The position numbers and the translations under genes are program-made. Below are positions 8,714 to 17,697 of a stretch of 64,000 bases of DNA, piece by piece. Origin of the DNA: Sphingomonas glaciei (GTDB lineage: Bacteria > Pseudomonadota > Alphaproteobacteria > Sphingomonadales > Sphingomonadaceae). The notes under the pieces were generated by a model. That model ran no database searches. It was not told where the DNA came from and saw only the letters and a list, made by a program, of their open reading frames with translations. Every line of letters begins with the position of its first letter. Position 1 is the first letter of the stretch. Location of the stretch: assembly GCF_023380025.1 (NCBI RefSeq), contig NZ_CP097253.1, forward strand, positions 1,883,501 through 1,947,500, in the 5' to 3' direction.

Positions 8714-9924
8714 CCCGCCACCTCAACAAACTCGAGGCCGCGTTCGTGATCGCCCGCCGCGACTACACCGCGACGGTCTTCAGCCGCGCCTTCCTGTTCT
8801 TCCTATTGGGGCCGCTGTTTCCGATCCTGCTTGGTGTGCTGTTCGGCGGGATCGGCGCCAAGGTGGCGAGCGATTCAGAGCGCGTCCGGCTGGCGGTGAT
8901 CGCCGCACCGGCCGACTTCGCCCGCCTCGACCGAGCGCGCGGCGAACTCGCCGCCTTGCCCGGGGCGAGCCAGTTCCCGCTGCTGAAACCGATGCCGCGG
9001 GGCACGAACAACAGGAGCCTGCTCGCTGCCGAGGCTGAGCCGGTGATCGCCGTGCTCGACTATGAAGCCGGCATGGCCTCGCTGATGGGCAAGGTCGGTC
9101 CGGGCGACCCGCTGGTCGGGCAGGTGCGATTGATGGTCGACCGCGCCCGGGTCGGCTCCACCCCCATCCCCGAGATCGGCCTGATCCCCCTCCGGCAGAC
9201 CGCCGGCGCGACCCGCAACGCGCGCGAGATCACCGCCCGCGCCGGCCAGGCAATGCTGTTCCTCCTCACGCTGCTGCTGTCCGGAATGCTGCTGAGCCAG
9301 TTGATCGAGGAGAAATCGAACAAGGTGATCGAGGTGCTGGCGGCCGCCGTCCCGGTCGAATCGATCTTCATCGGCAAGCTGTTCGCGATGCTGGCGATGA
9401 GCCTGACCGGGATCGCGGTATGGATGACCGTCGCGATCAGCTTTCTGCTGCTGTTCGCACCCGGGCTGTTCGCGGTGCTTCCGGTGCCGGCGATCGGCTG
9501 GCCACTCTTCCTCCTGCTGGGCGCGCTCTATTACGGGATGAGCTACCTGTTGATCGGCGCCGCCTTCCTCGGGATCGGGGCGCAGGCCAGCACCGCGCGC
9601 GAGGTGCAGACGCTTTCGATGCCCGTCACCATGGGCCAGGTCGGGCTGCTGCTGCTGGCCAATTTCGCGATCAGCGATCCGCACGGCTCGGCGGGTATTG
9701 CCGCGGCGGCTTTCCCTCTGTCCTCGCCGTTCGCGATGATGGCCAGGGCTGCGCTCGACGGGTCGGTCCTTCCGCACGTCGCGGCCTTGCTGTGGCAGGG
9801 ACTGTGGGTTGCGCTGATGCTGAAGCTGGTCGCGGCCTGGTTCCGGCGCTCGGTCCTCAACAGCAGCGGACCGCGTCGACGCTGGTGGAGACGCGCCCGC
9901 AAGGTCGGCGAAGCGCTGCCTTAA
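8710..9924 (+). CDS. ABC-2 type exporter, permease subunit (NatB-like)
   Basis: Predicted 404-residue membrane protein. One N-terminal membrane helix is followed by a large extracytoplasmic domain (about residues 55-175) and then five or so helices from about 180, the layout of the NatB/YhaP-type ABC-2 permeases. The segment LIEEKSNKVIEVLAAAVP is characteristic. A basic C-terminal tail closes the protein. ATG overlaps the ATPase stop. Its stop codon shares the bases TTAA with the stop of the convergent diguanylate cyclase gene. Confidence 0.9.
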   Translation: MTRHLNKLEAAFVIARRDYTATVFSRAFLFFLLGPLFPILLGVLFGGIGAKVASDSERVRLAVIAAPADFARLDRARGELAALPGASQFPLLKPMPRGTNNRSLLAAEAEPVIAVLDYEAGMASLMGKVGPGDPLVGQVRLMVDRARVGSTPIPEIGLIPLRQTAGATRNAREITARAGQAMLFLLTLLLSGMLLSQLIEEKSNKVIEVLAAAVPVESIFIGKLFAMLAMSLTGIAVWMTVAISFLLLFAPGLFAVLPVPAIGWPLFLLLGALYYGMSYLLIGAAFLGIGAQASTAREVQTLSMPVTMGQVGLLLLANFAISDPHGSAGIAAAAFPLSSPFAMMARAALDGSVLPHVAALLWQGLWVALMLKLVAAWFRRSVLNSSGPRRRWWRRARKVGEALP

Positions 9925-10502
9925 GCGGCGGCCTTCTGCTCGTACATTGCGCGGTCGGCGCGGACGAGCACGCTTTCGGGCGTGTCGTCGCCGCGGATCT
10001 CGGCAATCCCGATCGCCGCCGACAGCGGGATACACACTCCGCCGAAGCTGAAGTTGCTGCCGGCGATCCGGTCGGTCAGCCGGGTCGCGGTTTCGGTCGC
10101 CTGGTCGAGGTCGACCCGTTCCAGCAGCACCGCAAATTCGTCGCCGCCGAACCGCGCCACCGTGTCGCTCTGGCGCACCCCCCCGGTCAGCAGTTCGGCG
10201 ATGTGAATCAGCGCGGCATCGCCGGCATCGTGCCCGAAGCTGTCGTTGACGAACTTCATCCCGTCGACATCGACGAACAGCAGCGCCCCGACGTCGCCAT
10301 AGCGTTCGGTGCGGTCGATCAGATGCGCCAGTTGGCGCTCGAACCCGCGCCGGTTGGGCAGCGGGACAAGGGGGTCGTGGTGGGCCAGACGGTCGAGCTC
10401 ACCGACCTGCCGTTCGAGCTTGGCCACCGTCGCCCGCAGGCGTGCGATCTCCGCCCACATTACGGTGGGGTCATCGCTGTTAACCTCATTCCCCTCGTTC
10501 AT
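9921..10502 (-). CDS. Stand-alone diguanylate cyclase (GGDEF)
   Basis: Predicted 193-residue cytoplasmic protein. A short coiled coil (about residues 16-40) precedes a single GGDEF domain with an intact active site RFGGDEF (119-123) and an inhibitory I-site RQSD (110-113), so it should make cyclic di-GMP with product feedback. No sensor or membrane domain is present. The usual D-x-LT-x-LPNRR segment reads HDPLVPLPNRR. Start ATG 10500-10502. Confidence 0.9.
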   Translation of the reverse strand: MNEGNEVNSDDPTVMWAEIARLRATVAKLERQVGELDRLAHHDPLVPLPNRRGFERQLAHLIDRTERYGDVGALLFVDVDGMKFVNDSFGHDAGDAALIHIAELLTGGVRQSDTVARFGGDEFAVLLERVDLDQATETATRLTDRIAGSNFSFGGVCIPLSAAIGIAEIRGDDTPESVLVRADRAMYEQKAAA

Positions 10503-10628
10503 GCCGTACAAACCATTCCGCTGGCGGTCCGACCGAGCATAACGCAGATCAACCTGTTTGGGGAGCGGGTGACATAAAGCTGGCGCGCCCTTAGGGAAGT
10601 GGCCGTTCGACCGGGGAGCGATGCACGA

Positions 10629-11102
10629 ATGGACGTCGGGATCATCATGGGCAGCCAGTCCGATTGGGAAACGATGCGACATGCCGCGTCGATCCTGGAG
10701 GAGCTTGGCATTCCCCATGAAGCAAAGGTCGTCTCGGCGCACCGCACCCCGCAGCGACTGTACGATTATGCGACAGGCGCAAAAGCGCGTGGATTGAAGG
10801 TGTTGATCGCCGGCGCGGGCGGCGCGGCACACCTCCCCGGCATGGCCGCGGCGATGACCCCGCTGCCGGTGCTCGGCGTACCGGTCGAGAGCAAGGCGCT
10901 GTCCGGGCTCGATAGCCTGCTGTCCATCGCCCAAATGCCCGGCGGCGTGCCCGTCGGCACGCTGGCGATCGGCAAGGCGGGGGCTATCAACGCCGGCCTG
11001 CTCGCCGCCGCGATCCTTGCCCTGTCGGACGAGGCGCTGGCCGGGCGGCTCGAGGCGTGGCGGTCGGCGCAGACCGATTCGGTCGCCGAGACTCCTGAAT
11101 GA
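10629..11102 (+). CDS. purE: N5-carboxyaminoimidazole ribonucleotide mutase
   Basis: Predicted 157-residue class I PurE, converting N5-CAIR to CAIR in purine synthesis. GSQSDWETM at the N-terminus, the SAHRTP motif with the catalytic His, and GGAAHLPGM are present. The ATG at 10629 follows a GGGGAG ribosome binding site at 10614-10619; an in-frame GTG at 10599 is less likely. Overlaps purK by 4 bases. Confidence 0.96.
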   Translation: MDVGIIMGSQSDWETMRHAASILEELGIPHEAKVVSAHRTPQRLYDYATGAKARGLKVLIAGAGGAAHLPGMAAAMTPLPVLGVPVESKALSGLDSLLSIAQMPGGVPVGTLAIGKAGAINAGLLAAAILALSDEALAGRLEAWRSAQTDSVAETPE

Positions 11103-12154
11103 TCGCGCCTGGCGGGACGATCGGGATCATCGGCGGAGGCCAGCTCGGCCGGATGCTGGCGCTCGCCGCCGCGCCGCTCGGCTACAAGGTCCACGTGTTC
11201 GATCCACACGATCGGCCCTGCGCCGCCGACGTCGCCGCCGACTTCACCTGTGCCGAGTTCGACGATGTCGCCGCGCTCGAACGGTTCGCCGCGGCCTGCG
11301 ACGTCGTCACCTACGAATTCGAGAATCTGCCGGTGGGACCGTTGGCGACCATCGCCGGCAAGCTTCGCCCCGGCACCGCCAGCCTCGCTATCGCCCAGGA
11401 TCGCTGCGCCGAAAAGGCGTTCGTGGAGAGCGCCGGTGCACGGCCCGCGGCCTGGCGCCCGGTCGATGGCCCGGCCGACATCGACGCAGCGGTCGAGGCG
11501 CTCGGCCTGCCGCTGGTGCTAAAGACCCGCCGCGACGGCTATGACGGCAAGGGACAGGCCTGGCTGCGCACGGCGGACGACGTCGCGAACGCATGGGACG
11601 CGCTTGGTGGCCGCCCGCTGGTGGCCGAGCAAGCGATCCGGTTCGAGGCTGAATTCTCGGTCGTGCTGGCGCGCGGCGCCGACGGAGGCCTCGTTTTCTA
11701 CGATTCGACCCGCAACACCCACGAAGACGGCATCCTGCGGCGGTCGGAGCTGCCCGCGGGGGCGCTGATCGAAAGCCAGGTCGTGCAGGCGCGGCAGCAG
11801 GCCGGTGCGATCGCCGAGCGGCTCGGTCACGTCGGCGTCCTGACCGTCGAGTTCTTCGCCTGCGCCGACGGCCCGCTGGTCAACGAGATCGCGCCGCGTG
11901 TCCACAACAGCGGCCACTGGACGATCGAAGGCGCGGCCACCTCGCAGTTCGCGCAGCATATTCGCGCCATCGCCGGGCTTCCGCTCGGCAGCACCGCGCT
12001 GCGCAGCCCGCGGGTGGTGATGGACAATCTGATCGGCGACGAGATCGACGATTGGTCCGCGCTTGCCGCCGACCCGGCCGCCGCGCTGCACCTCTACGGC
12101 AAGGGCGCCGCCCGCCCGGGCCGCAAGATGGGCCACGTCACCCGCCTCGGCTGA
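11099..12154 (+). CDS. purK: N5-carboxyaminoimidazole ribonucleotide synthase
   Basis: Predicted 351-residue ATP-grasp enzyme that carboxylates AIR using ATP and bicarbonate. [10 protein letters not shown] at the N-terminus, [20 protein letters not shown] and [13 protein letters not shown] are family motifs. It follows purE with an ATGA overlap, forming the usual purEK pair. A terminator hairpin follows. Confidence 0.96.
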   Translation: MIAPGGTIGIIGGGQLGRMLALAAAPLGYKVHVFDPHDRPCAADVAADFTCAEFDDVAALERFAAACDVVTYEFENLPVGPLATIAGKLRPGTASLAIAQDRCAEKAFVESAGARPAAWRPVDGPADIDAAVEALGLPLVLKTRRDGYDGKGQAWLRTADDVANAWDALGGRPLVAEQAIRFEAEFSVVLARGADGGLVFYDSTRNTHEDGILRRSELPAGALIESQVVQARQQAGAIAERLGHVGVLTVEFFACADGPLVNEIAPRVHNSGHWTIEGAATSQFAQHIRAIAGLPLGSTALRSPRVVMDNLIGDEIDDWSALAADPAAALHLYGKGAARPGRKMGHVTRLG

Positions 12155-12163
12155 AGCGCCACG

Positions 12164-12198
12164 AAAAAAAAGGCCCGGAGCATCGCTGCCCCGGGCCT
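12164..12198. terminator. Bidirectional terminator between purK and the M16 peptidase
   Basis: Stem AGGCCCGG (12171-12178) with CCGGGCCT (12191-12198), 12-base loop. A run of eight A bases at 12164-12171 gives a U-tract on the minus strand, so it is strongest for the M16 peptidase transcript; for purK the 3' tract is only GATTTCGTT. Confidence 0.8.
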
Positions 12199-12221
12199 GA
12201 TTTCGTTGCTTGGCTTAAGCC

Positions 12222-15017
12222 TTACTTGGGCTCGATCACCTGCACCGGATAGCCGAGCTTATCGAGCTGCGGCTTCACCTTGGCGGCGTCGCCGACAACC
12301 AGCCAGGTGAACCCCTTGGGATCGATCGCGCCGCGCAGCGCGGTGTCGATGCCGCCCTGGTTCAGTGCGCGGTAGCGGACCGCCAGCTGCTCCTGATAAT
12401 TGTCCGGCCGGCCCAGCAGGCTGTTGGACATCATCGCGCCCAGCACCGCGCTCGAAGTTTCGAACCGGCCGGGCAGCGTGTTGACGTTGTTGCTGACGAC
12501 ACGCTCCAATTCTTCGCCGGTGACGCCCTTGCTTCCGAGCAGGTCGTTCACCTGGCTGTTCAGCGCAGCGATCGATTCGCCGGTGCGGTCGGCTTGGACC
12601 GGCGCGGTGATGGCGTATCCGACGCCTTCACGAGCGATGTCGAAGTTGCTCCGGACACCGTAGCTCCAGCCCTTGGTTTCGCGCAGGTCCATATTGATGC
12701 GCGACAGGAAGTTGCCGCCCAGCACCTCGTTGCCGGCCTGCGTAGCGATGATGTCGCCGCGCGGATCGACGCCGGTGTGCTGCGCCGCGACGATTACCGA
12801 CTGGGGCGCGCTGGGCACGTTCACCAGATAGATGGTCGGCGTCGCGGGGCGGGCCGGGGCAGCACTGAACTGCTTGGTGCCCTTGGCGACGGACGGCGCT
12901 GCCCAGTTCCCGAACCGACGCTCGAGCTGCGGGGTCAACTGCGCCAGCGGCAGGTTGGAGACCACGAAAATCTCGGCATTGTCGGGACGCAGCCACTTCT
13001 GCTGGAAGCCGACGATGTCGTTGCGGGTAAAGCCCTTCACCGCCTCGGCCGATCCGTTGCCGACGATTGCATACGGGTGATTGGCACCCCAGATCAGGCT
13101 CGGAATGATCCGGGCAGCGATGCCGTTAGGGTCACGCTGCTGCGCGGCGATACCGGTCAGCGCCTGGGCGCGAACCCGCTCCAGCTCGGCCGGAGCGAAG
13201 GTCGGTTGCTCGACCACCGTCTCCAGAAGATCGAGGCTGGGAGCAAGATTGGCCGAGAGCGCGGACAGGGTCACCATGCTGCGGTCGAGCGACGCACTGG
13301 TGCCGATGTTGGCGCCCAGCTCTTCCTGGCGTTCGGCGATCTGCTGGCTGGTGAGGTTGCCCGCACCCTCTTCCATCAGCCCCATGGCAAGGCCGGCGAG
13401 GCCGCGCTGGTTGGGGACCTCGGCTGCTTGGCCAGCATCGAACGAGAGCGCCATGGTGGTCACCGGGACCGCGGTGCGCTGCGCATAGTTGATGCGGATG
13501 CCGTTCGACAGCGTGGCGCGCTGAACGTCCGGGAAGTCGAGCGCGGCGAAGTTGCCAACCGGCGGCACTTCGCGCTTGGTCGGCGGCGGCGGGGTGCCGA
13601 CACCCTTCTGCGCGGTCGGGCCCTTGGGCTCGATCGGCGCGGGGCGCTCGCCCGGCTCGAGCCGGATCTTGAGCGGCGGACGGGTCAGATACTGACGGAA
13701 CGCGGCTTGGACCTGCGCCGGGGTGACCCGGGCATATTCGTCCAACTGCTTGCGGAACCAGTTGGGGTCGCCGGCATAGAGCTGGCCCTGGGCCAGCGCG
13801 ACGGCCTTGCCGCCGAACCCGCCGACCTGCTCAAGCCCGCGGATGGTACCGGCGACTTCGCTGGTCGCGGCGCGGCTCAGTTCGGCGCGGGTCGGACCGG
13901 TGGCGACGAACTCGGCCATCAGTTCATCGAGGCGCTTCTCGACCTGCGCCGGGTCGACGCCAGGGCGGACGACGGCCTGGACCTGGAAGAGGCCCACGCG
14001 ATGCTGCGGCGAAGCGCCGGCCGAGACCTGGACCACCAGCTTCTCGTTGCGGACCAGCGCATTGTCGAGGCGCGAGCTGGCGAGACCGCCGAGCACCGAA
14101 CCGCCCAGCTCCAGCGCGGGGGTCTGCTTGTCGAGCATGCCCGGAATCGCCCAGGTGCGGATAAGGGTGGTCGCGGGAACGCGGTCCTTCATCACGATCG
14201 TCTTGCCGTTGGCAGGCGGCACCGCGGCCATTGCCGGGGTGTTCACCGGACCGCGCTTGATCGCGCCGAAATACTTCTGGACCAGCGGGCGGGCCTCGGC
14301 GGCGTTGATGTCGCCGGCCAGCACCAGAACCGCATTGTTCGGGCCGTAATTGTCGGTGAACCACTTCTGGACGTCGGCCAGGCTGGCGGCGTCGAGGTCG
14401 GCCATCGAGCCGATCGGGGTGTGGTGATAGGGGTGGCCGGCCGGGAACAGGTTGCCGAAGATCTCATATTGGGTGAGGCCGCCCGGACGGTTGTCGCCCT
14501 GGCGCTTCTCGTTCTGGACGACGCCGCGCTGGTTATCCAGCTTGGCCTGCGTCACCGCGCCGAGCAGGTAGCCCATGCGGTCCGATTCCATGAAAAGCGC
14601 CTTGTCGAGCGCGGCCTTGGGGACGGTCTGGAAATAGTTGGTGCGGTCGAAGCTGGTCGTGCCGTTGAGATCGGTCGCGCCGATCTGCGTGGTGTACTTG
14701 AAATAGTCGTCGGGCAGGTTCTCCGACCCGTTGAACATCAGATGCTCGAACAGATGGGCGAAGCCGGTCTTGCCGGTCGGCTCGTCCTTGGAGCCGACGT
14801 TGTACCATACGCTGACCGCGACGACCGGCGCCTTGCGATCCTCGTGGACCACCACGGTCAGGCCATTCTGCAGCTTGAAGGTCTGGTTGGGGATCTTCAC
14901 GTCCTTGACCAGCGTCGGCAGCGGCGCGGCGCCCTGGGCCTGCGCGGCGGCGGGGGTAGCGAGCGCTCCGAGCGAGGCTCCGGCAAGCAACAGCGAAAGG
15001 CGAACGGAATCACGCAT
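12222..15017 (-). CDS. Periplasmic M16 (pitrilysin-type) zinc peptidase
   Basis: Predicted 931-residue exported peptidase. Signal peptide about residues 1-25 ending AAAQA. The first M16 domain has the inverted zinc motif HLFEH (88-92) with the FNGSENLPDDYF context and a downstream Glu region (NEKRQGDNRP). A Pro-rich linker precedes a second M16 half from about residue 490 that lacks HxxEH, as usual for a catalytic plus non-catalytic pair fused in one chain. Substrate unknown. A palindrome at 15073-15086 may regulate it. Confidence 0.92.
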   Translation of the reverse strand: MRDSVRLSLLLAGASLGALATPAAAQAQGAAPLPTLVKDVKIPNQTFKLQNGLTVVVHEDRKAPVVAVSVWYNVGSKDEPTGKTGFAHLFEHLMFNGSENLPDDYFKYTTQIGATDLNGTTSFDRTNYFQTVPKAALDKALFMESDRMGYLLGAVTQAKLDNQRGVVQNEKRQGDNRPGGLTQYEIFGNLFPAGHPYHHTPIGSMADLDAASLADVQKWFTDNYGPNNAVLVLAGDINAAEARPLVQKYFGAIKRGPVNTPAMAAVPPANGKTIVMKDRVPATTLIRTWAIPGMLDKQTPALELGGSVLGGLASSRLDNALVRNEKLVVQVSAGASPQHRVGLFQVQAVVRPGVDPAQVEKRLDELMAEFVATGPTRAELSRAATSEVAGTIRGLEQVGGFGGKAVALAQGQLYAGDPNWFRKQLDEYARVTPAQVQAAFRQYLTRPPLKIRLEPGERPAPIEPKGPTAQKGVGTPPPPTKREVPPVGNFAALDFPDVQRATLSNGIRINYAQRTAVPVTTMALSFDAGQAAEVPNQRGLAGLAMGLMEEGAGNLTSQQIAERQEELGANIGTSASLDRSMVTLSALSANLAPSLDLLETVVEQPTFAPAELERVRAQALTGIAAQQRDPNGIAARIIPSLIWGANHPYAIVGNGSAEAVKGFTRNDIVGFQQKWLRPDNAEIFVVSNLPLAQLTPQLERRFGNWAAPSVAKGTKQFSAAPARPATPTIYLVNVPSAPQSVIVAAQHTGVDPRGDIIATQAGNEVLGGNFLSRINMDLRETKGWSYGVRSNFDIAREGVGYAITAPVQADRTGESIAALNSQVNDLLGSKGVTGEELERVVSNNVNTLPGRFETSSAVLGAMMSNSLLGRPDNYQEQLAVRYRALNQGGIDTALRGAIDPKGFTWLVVGDAAKVKPQLDKLGYPVQVIEPK

Positions 15018-15072
15018 GGGATTGAGGCTCCAAGAGAATCTTCGGCGGATTGAGTGAGCAGAAAACGCGAAG

Positions 15073-15086
15073 TGAACGCTCGTTCA
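15073..15086. promoter_or_regulatory. Palindromic operator candidate upstream of the M16 peptidase
   Basis: TGAACG-CT-CGTTCA, two 6-base arms with a 2-base centre, 56 bases upstream of the peptidase start. The form resembles TetR-type operators. No regulator gene is adjacent, so this is a weak call. Confidence 0.35.
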
Positions 15087-15145
15087 TCTACCAACGGCGG
15101 CTGGGCTTCGACGGGCGGCGGTGCCCGCCACGGAACCGGGCAGCT

Positions 15146-15616
15146 TCAGGCGGATCGTGGATTGAGCCTGACGATCCGACAGTTGAGCCACGCGGCAAAG
15201 CTAACCCAAAGCAGGTAGGGCAGGATCAGCAGGCTCGCCTTTTCCGAGATCGGCGCCAGTCCGACCACCAGCGCGACCAGCGAGACCCATAGGAACACCA
15301 CTTCGACCAGTGCCCAGTCGGGCCGCTTCCATTTGAAGAACAACGGGCTCCACAACAGGTGCAGCAACGCGTTGGCGCCGAACAGCAGCACCACCAGCCG
15401 CCGCTCCCCATCGGTCGCCGCCGCGTTCCACGCGATGCTGGCCGACCAGGCGGCAAGCCCGAGGATGACCGTCCAGGCCGGCCCGAACAGCCAGTCGGGC
15501 GGGTTGAGGCGCGGCTTGCGCAGGCCGTGGTACCAGCATCCCACCTCGGTCAGGAGGCCGCCGGCGATTCCCAGCAGGATCGCGACGCCGAAGCAGATGA
15601 TGACCGGCGTGCTCAT
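15146..15616 (-). CDS. tspO: TspO/MBR family membrane protein
   Basis: Predicted 156-residue five-helix membrane protein of the TspO family, which binds porphyrins and in alphaproteobacteria affects tetrapyrrole and photosynthesis gene control. Seen motifs are WYHGLRKPRLNPPDWLFGPAWT, LLHLLWSPLFF and the C-terminal LNCRIVRLNP. Length is typical. Divergent from lepA, 78 bases apart. Confidence 0.9.
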   Translation of the reverse strand: MSTPVIICFGVAILLGIAGGLLTEVGCWYHGLRKPRLNPPDWLFGPAWTVILGLAAWSASIAWNAAATDGERRLVVLLFGANALLHLLWSPLFFKWKRPDWALVEVVFLWVSLVALVVGLAPISEKASLLILPYLLWVSFAAWLNCRIVRLNPRSA

Positions 15617-15694
15617 GCCGCTGCTTGTGGCACGATGGCGGGCCGGAGGTCCAGATGACAGGAGGCCCCGCCCCTGCTAGCGGCTCCCCCCGAC

Positions 15695-17518
15695 ATGACC
15701 GACCTTTCCCACATCCGCAATTTTTCGATTATTGCCCACATCGACCATGGCAAATCGACGTTGGCCGACCGATTGATCCTGCGCACCGGGGGGCTGACCG
15801 AGCGCGAGATGACCCATGGCCAAGTCCTTGATAACATGGAGATCGAGCAGGAGCGCGGGATCACCATCAAGGCGCAGACGGTGCGCCTCGCCTACACCGC
15901 CAAGGACGGCGAGACCTATACCCTGAACCTGATGGACACGCCGGGCCACGTCGACTTCGCCTACGAGGTCAGCCGCAGCCTCGCCGCGTGCGAAGGCGCG
16001 CTGCTGGTGGTCGACGCCGCGCAGGGGGTCGAGGCGCAGACGCTGGCCAACGTCTACCAGTCGATCGAGCACGACCATGAAATCGTGCCGGTCATCAACA
16101 AGATCGACCTCCCCGCCGCCGAGCCCGACAAGGTCAAGGCCGAGATCGAGGAAGTGATCGGCCTCGACGCCAGCGACGCGGTCCTGACCAGCGCCAAGGC
16201 CGGGATCGGGATCGAGGAAGTGCTCGAAGCGATCGTCACCCGCATCCCCCCGCCCAAGGGCGATCCCGACGCGCCCCTGAAGGCGATGCTGGTCGACAGC
16301 TGGTACGACCCCTACCTCGGCGTGGTCATCCTGGTGCGCGTGATCGACGGCTATATCCGCAAGGGCCAGGAGATCGTCTTCATGGCGGCGGGCACCCGCC
16401 ACCTGATCGACCGCGTCGGCTGCATGAATCCCAAGCTCCAGCTGCTGCCCGAGCTCGGGCCGGGCGAAATCGGGATCATCACCGCGCAGATCAAGGAAGT
16501 CGCCCAGACCCGCGTCGGCGACACCATCACCGACGCCAAGCGCCGCACCGCCGAGCCGCTGCCGGGCTTCAAGGAAGTCCAGCCCGTCGTCTTCTGCGGC
16601 CTGTTCCCGGTCGACGCCGCCGACTTTGAGAAACTGCGCGAAAGCATCAGCAAGCTGCGCCTCAACGACGCCAGCTTCAGCTTCGAGACCGAAAGCAGCG
16701 CGGCGCTGGGCTTCGGCTTCCGCTGCGGCTTCCTCGGCCTGCTTCATCTCGAGATCATCCAGGAGCGGCTGACCCGCGAATATGATCTCGACCTCATCAC
16801 TACCGCGCCGAGCGTCGTCTATACCCTGCACCTCAGCCACTCGAAGACCGAGGACGCGCAAACCATCGAGCTTCACAACCCGGCCGACATGCCCGATCCC
16901 AACCGGATCGCCAGCATCGAGGAGCCGTGGATCGAGGCGACCATCTACGTCCCCGACGAATATCTCGGGCCGATCCTCAAGCTGTGCCAGGACCGCCGCG
17001 GGATCCAGAAGAACCTGACCTACGTCGGCGGCCGCGCGCAGATCACCTACGAGCTTCCGCTCAACGAGGTGGTGTTCGATTTCTACGACCGGCTGAAGAG
17101 CATGTCGAAGGGCTATGCGAGCTTCGACTATCACCAGATCGGCACCCGCGAGGGCGACCTCGTCAAGATGAGCATTTTGGTCAACGAGGAGGCGGTCGAC
17201 GCCTTGTCGATGATTGTTCACAGGGGCACCGCCGAACAGCGCGGCCGCGGCATGGTCGAGCGCCTCAAGGAGCTGATCCCGAGGCACATGTTCAAGATCC
17301 CGATCCAGGCCGCGATCGGCGGCAAGGTCATCGCCCGCGAAACGCTGAGCGCGCTGCGCAAGGACGTGACGGCGAAGTGCTACGGCGGCGACGCCACCCG
17401 CAAGCGCAAGCTGCTGGAGAAGCAGAAGAAGGGCAAGGCGAGGATGCGGGAATATGGCAACGTCAGCATCCCGCAGGAGGCGTTTATCGCCGCGCTCAGG
17501 ATGGGGGATGAGGGGTGA
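15695..17518 (+). CDS. lepA: Elongation factor 4 (LepA)
   Basis: Predicted 607-residue translational GTPase that acts on ribosomes during initiation and stress. G1 motif [14 protein letters not shown] near residue 15, G3 DTPGHVDF, G4 NKIDLP, and the LepA-specific C-terminal domain with basic end are all present. Length matches the family (about 600). A long antisense frame (15677-17629) is a shadow of this gene. Confidence 0.98.
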   Translation: MTDLSHIRNFSIIAHIDHGKSTLADRLILRTGGLTEREMTHGQVLDNMEIEQERGITIKAQTVRLAYTAKDGETYTLNLMDTPGHVDFAYEVSRSLAACEGALLVVDAAQGVEAQTLANVYQSIEHDHEIVPVINKIDLPAAEPDKVKAEIEEVIGLDASDAVLTSAKAGIGIEEVLEAIVTRIPPPKGDPDAPLKAMLVDSWYDPYLGVVILVRVIDGYIRKGQEIVFMAAGTRHLIDRVGCMNPKLQLLPELGPGEIGIITAQIKEVAQTRVGDTITDAKRRTAEPLPGFKEVQPVVFCGLFPVDAADFEKLRESISKLRLNDASFSFETESSAALGFGFRCGFLGLLHLEIIQERLTREYDLDLITTAPSVVYTLHLSHSKTEDAQTIELHNPADMPDPNRIASIEEPWIEATIYVPDEYLGPILKLCQDRRGIQKNLTYVGGRAQITYELPLNEVVFDFYDRLKSMSKGYASFDYHQIGTREGDLVKMSILVNEEAVDALSMIVHRGTAEQRGRGMVERLKELIPRHMFKIPIQAAIGGKVIARETLSALRKDVTAKCYGGDATRKRKLLEKQKKGKARMREYGNVSIPQEAFIAALRMGDEG

Positions 17519-17670
17519 ACGCCCGCTCGTGAGAGAGTGCGAAGTGCTACGGACTCGATCCGGCGCGCATTGGGCGCGGGCGACTGACGGATGGGATGCC
17601 TCATAAGCCCGCCGCAAATCGTATGGCAAAATAGCCCCTCGGTCTTGATGCTAGATCATATTCCAGCAAT

Positions 17671-17690
17671 CCTCGTTTGGCCGAACGAGG
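17671..17690 (+). promoter_or_regulatory. Inverted repeat holding the ribosome binding site of the phosphoesterase-STAND gene
   Basis: Arms CCTCGTT (17671-17677) and AACGAGG (17684-17690) with a 6-base centre. The GAGG of the 3' arm is the likely ribosome binding site, 7 bases before the ATG at 17698. As RNA the hairpin would hide this site; as DNA it could be an operator. Only sequence symmetry supports it. Confidence 0.5.
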
Positions 17691-17697
17691 ATAACTG

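Noticed and set aside
12594-15053. 819-residue open frame on the plus strand
   Set aside because: Antisense to the M16 peptidase; no recognisable domain, while the minus frame has a signal peptide and zinc motif.
15677-17629. 650-residue open frame on the minus strand
   Set aside because: It is antisense to lepA, with a composition typical of high-GC shadow frames (Asp/Arg/Leu/Val-rich) and no motif.
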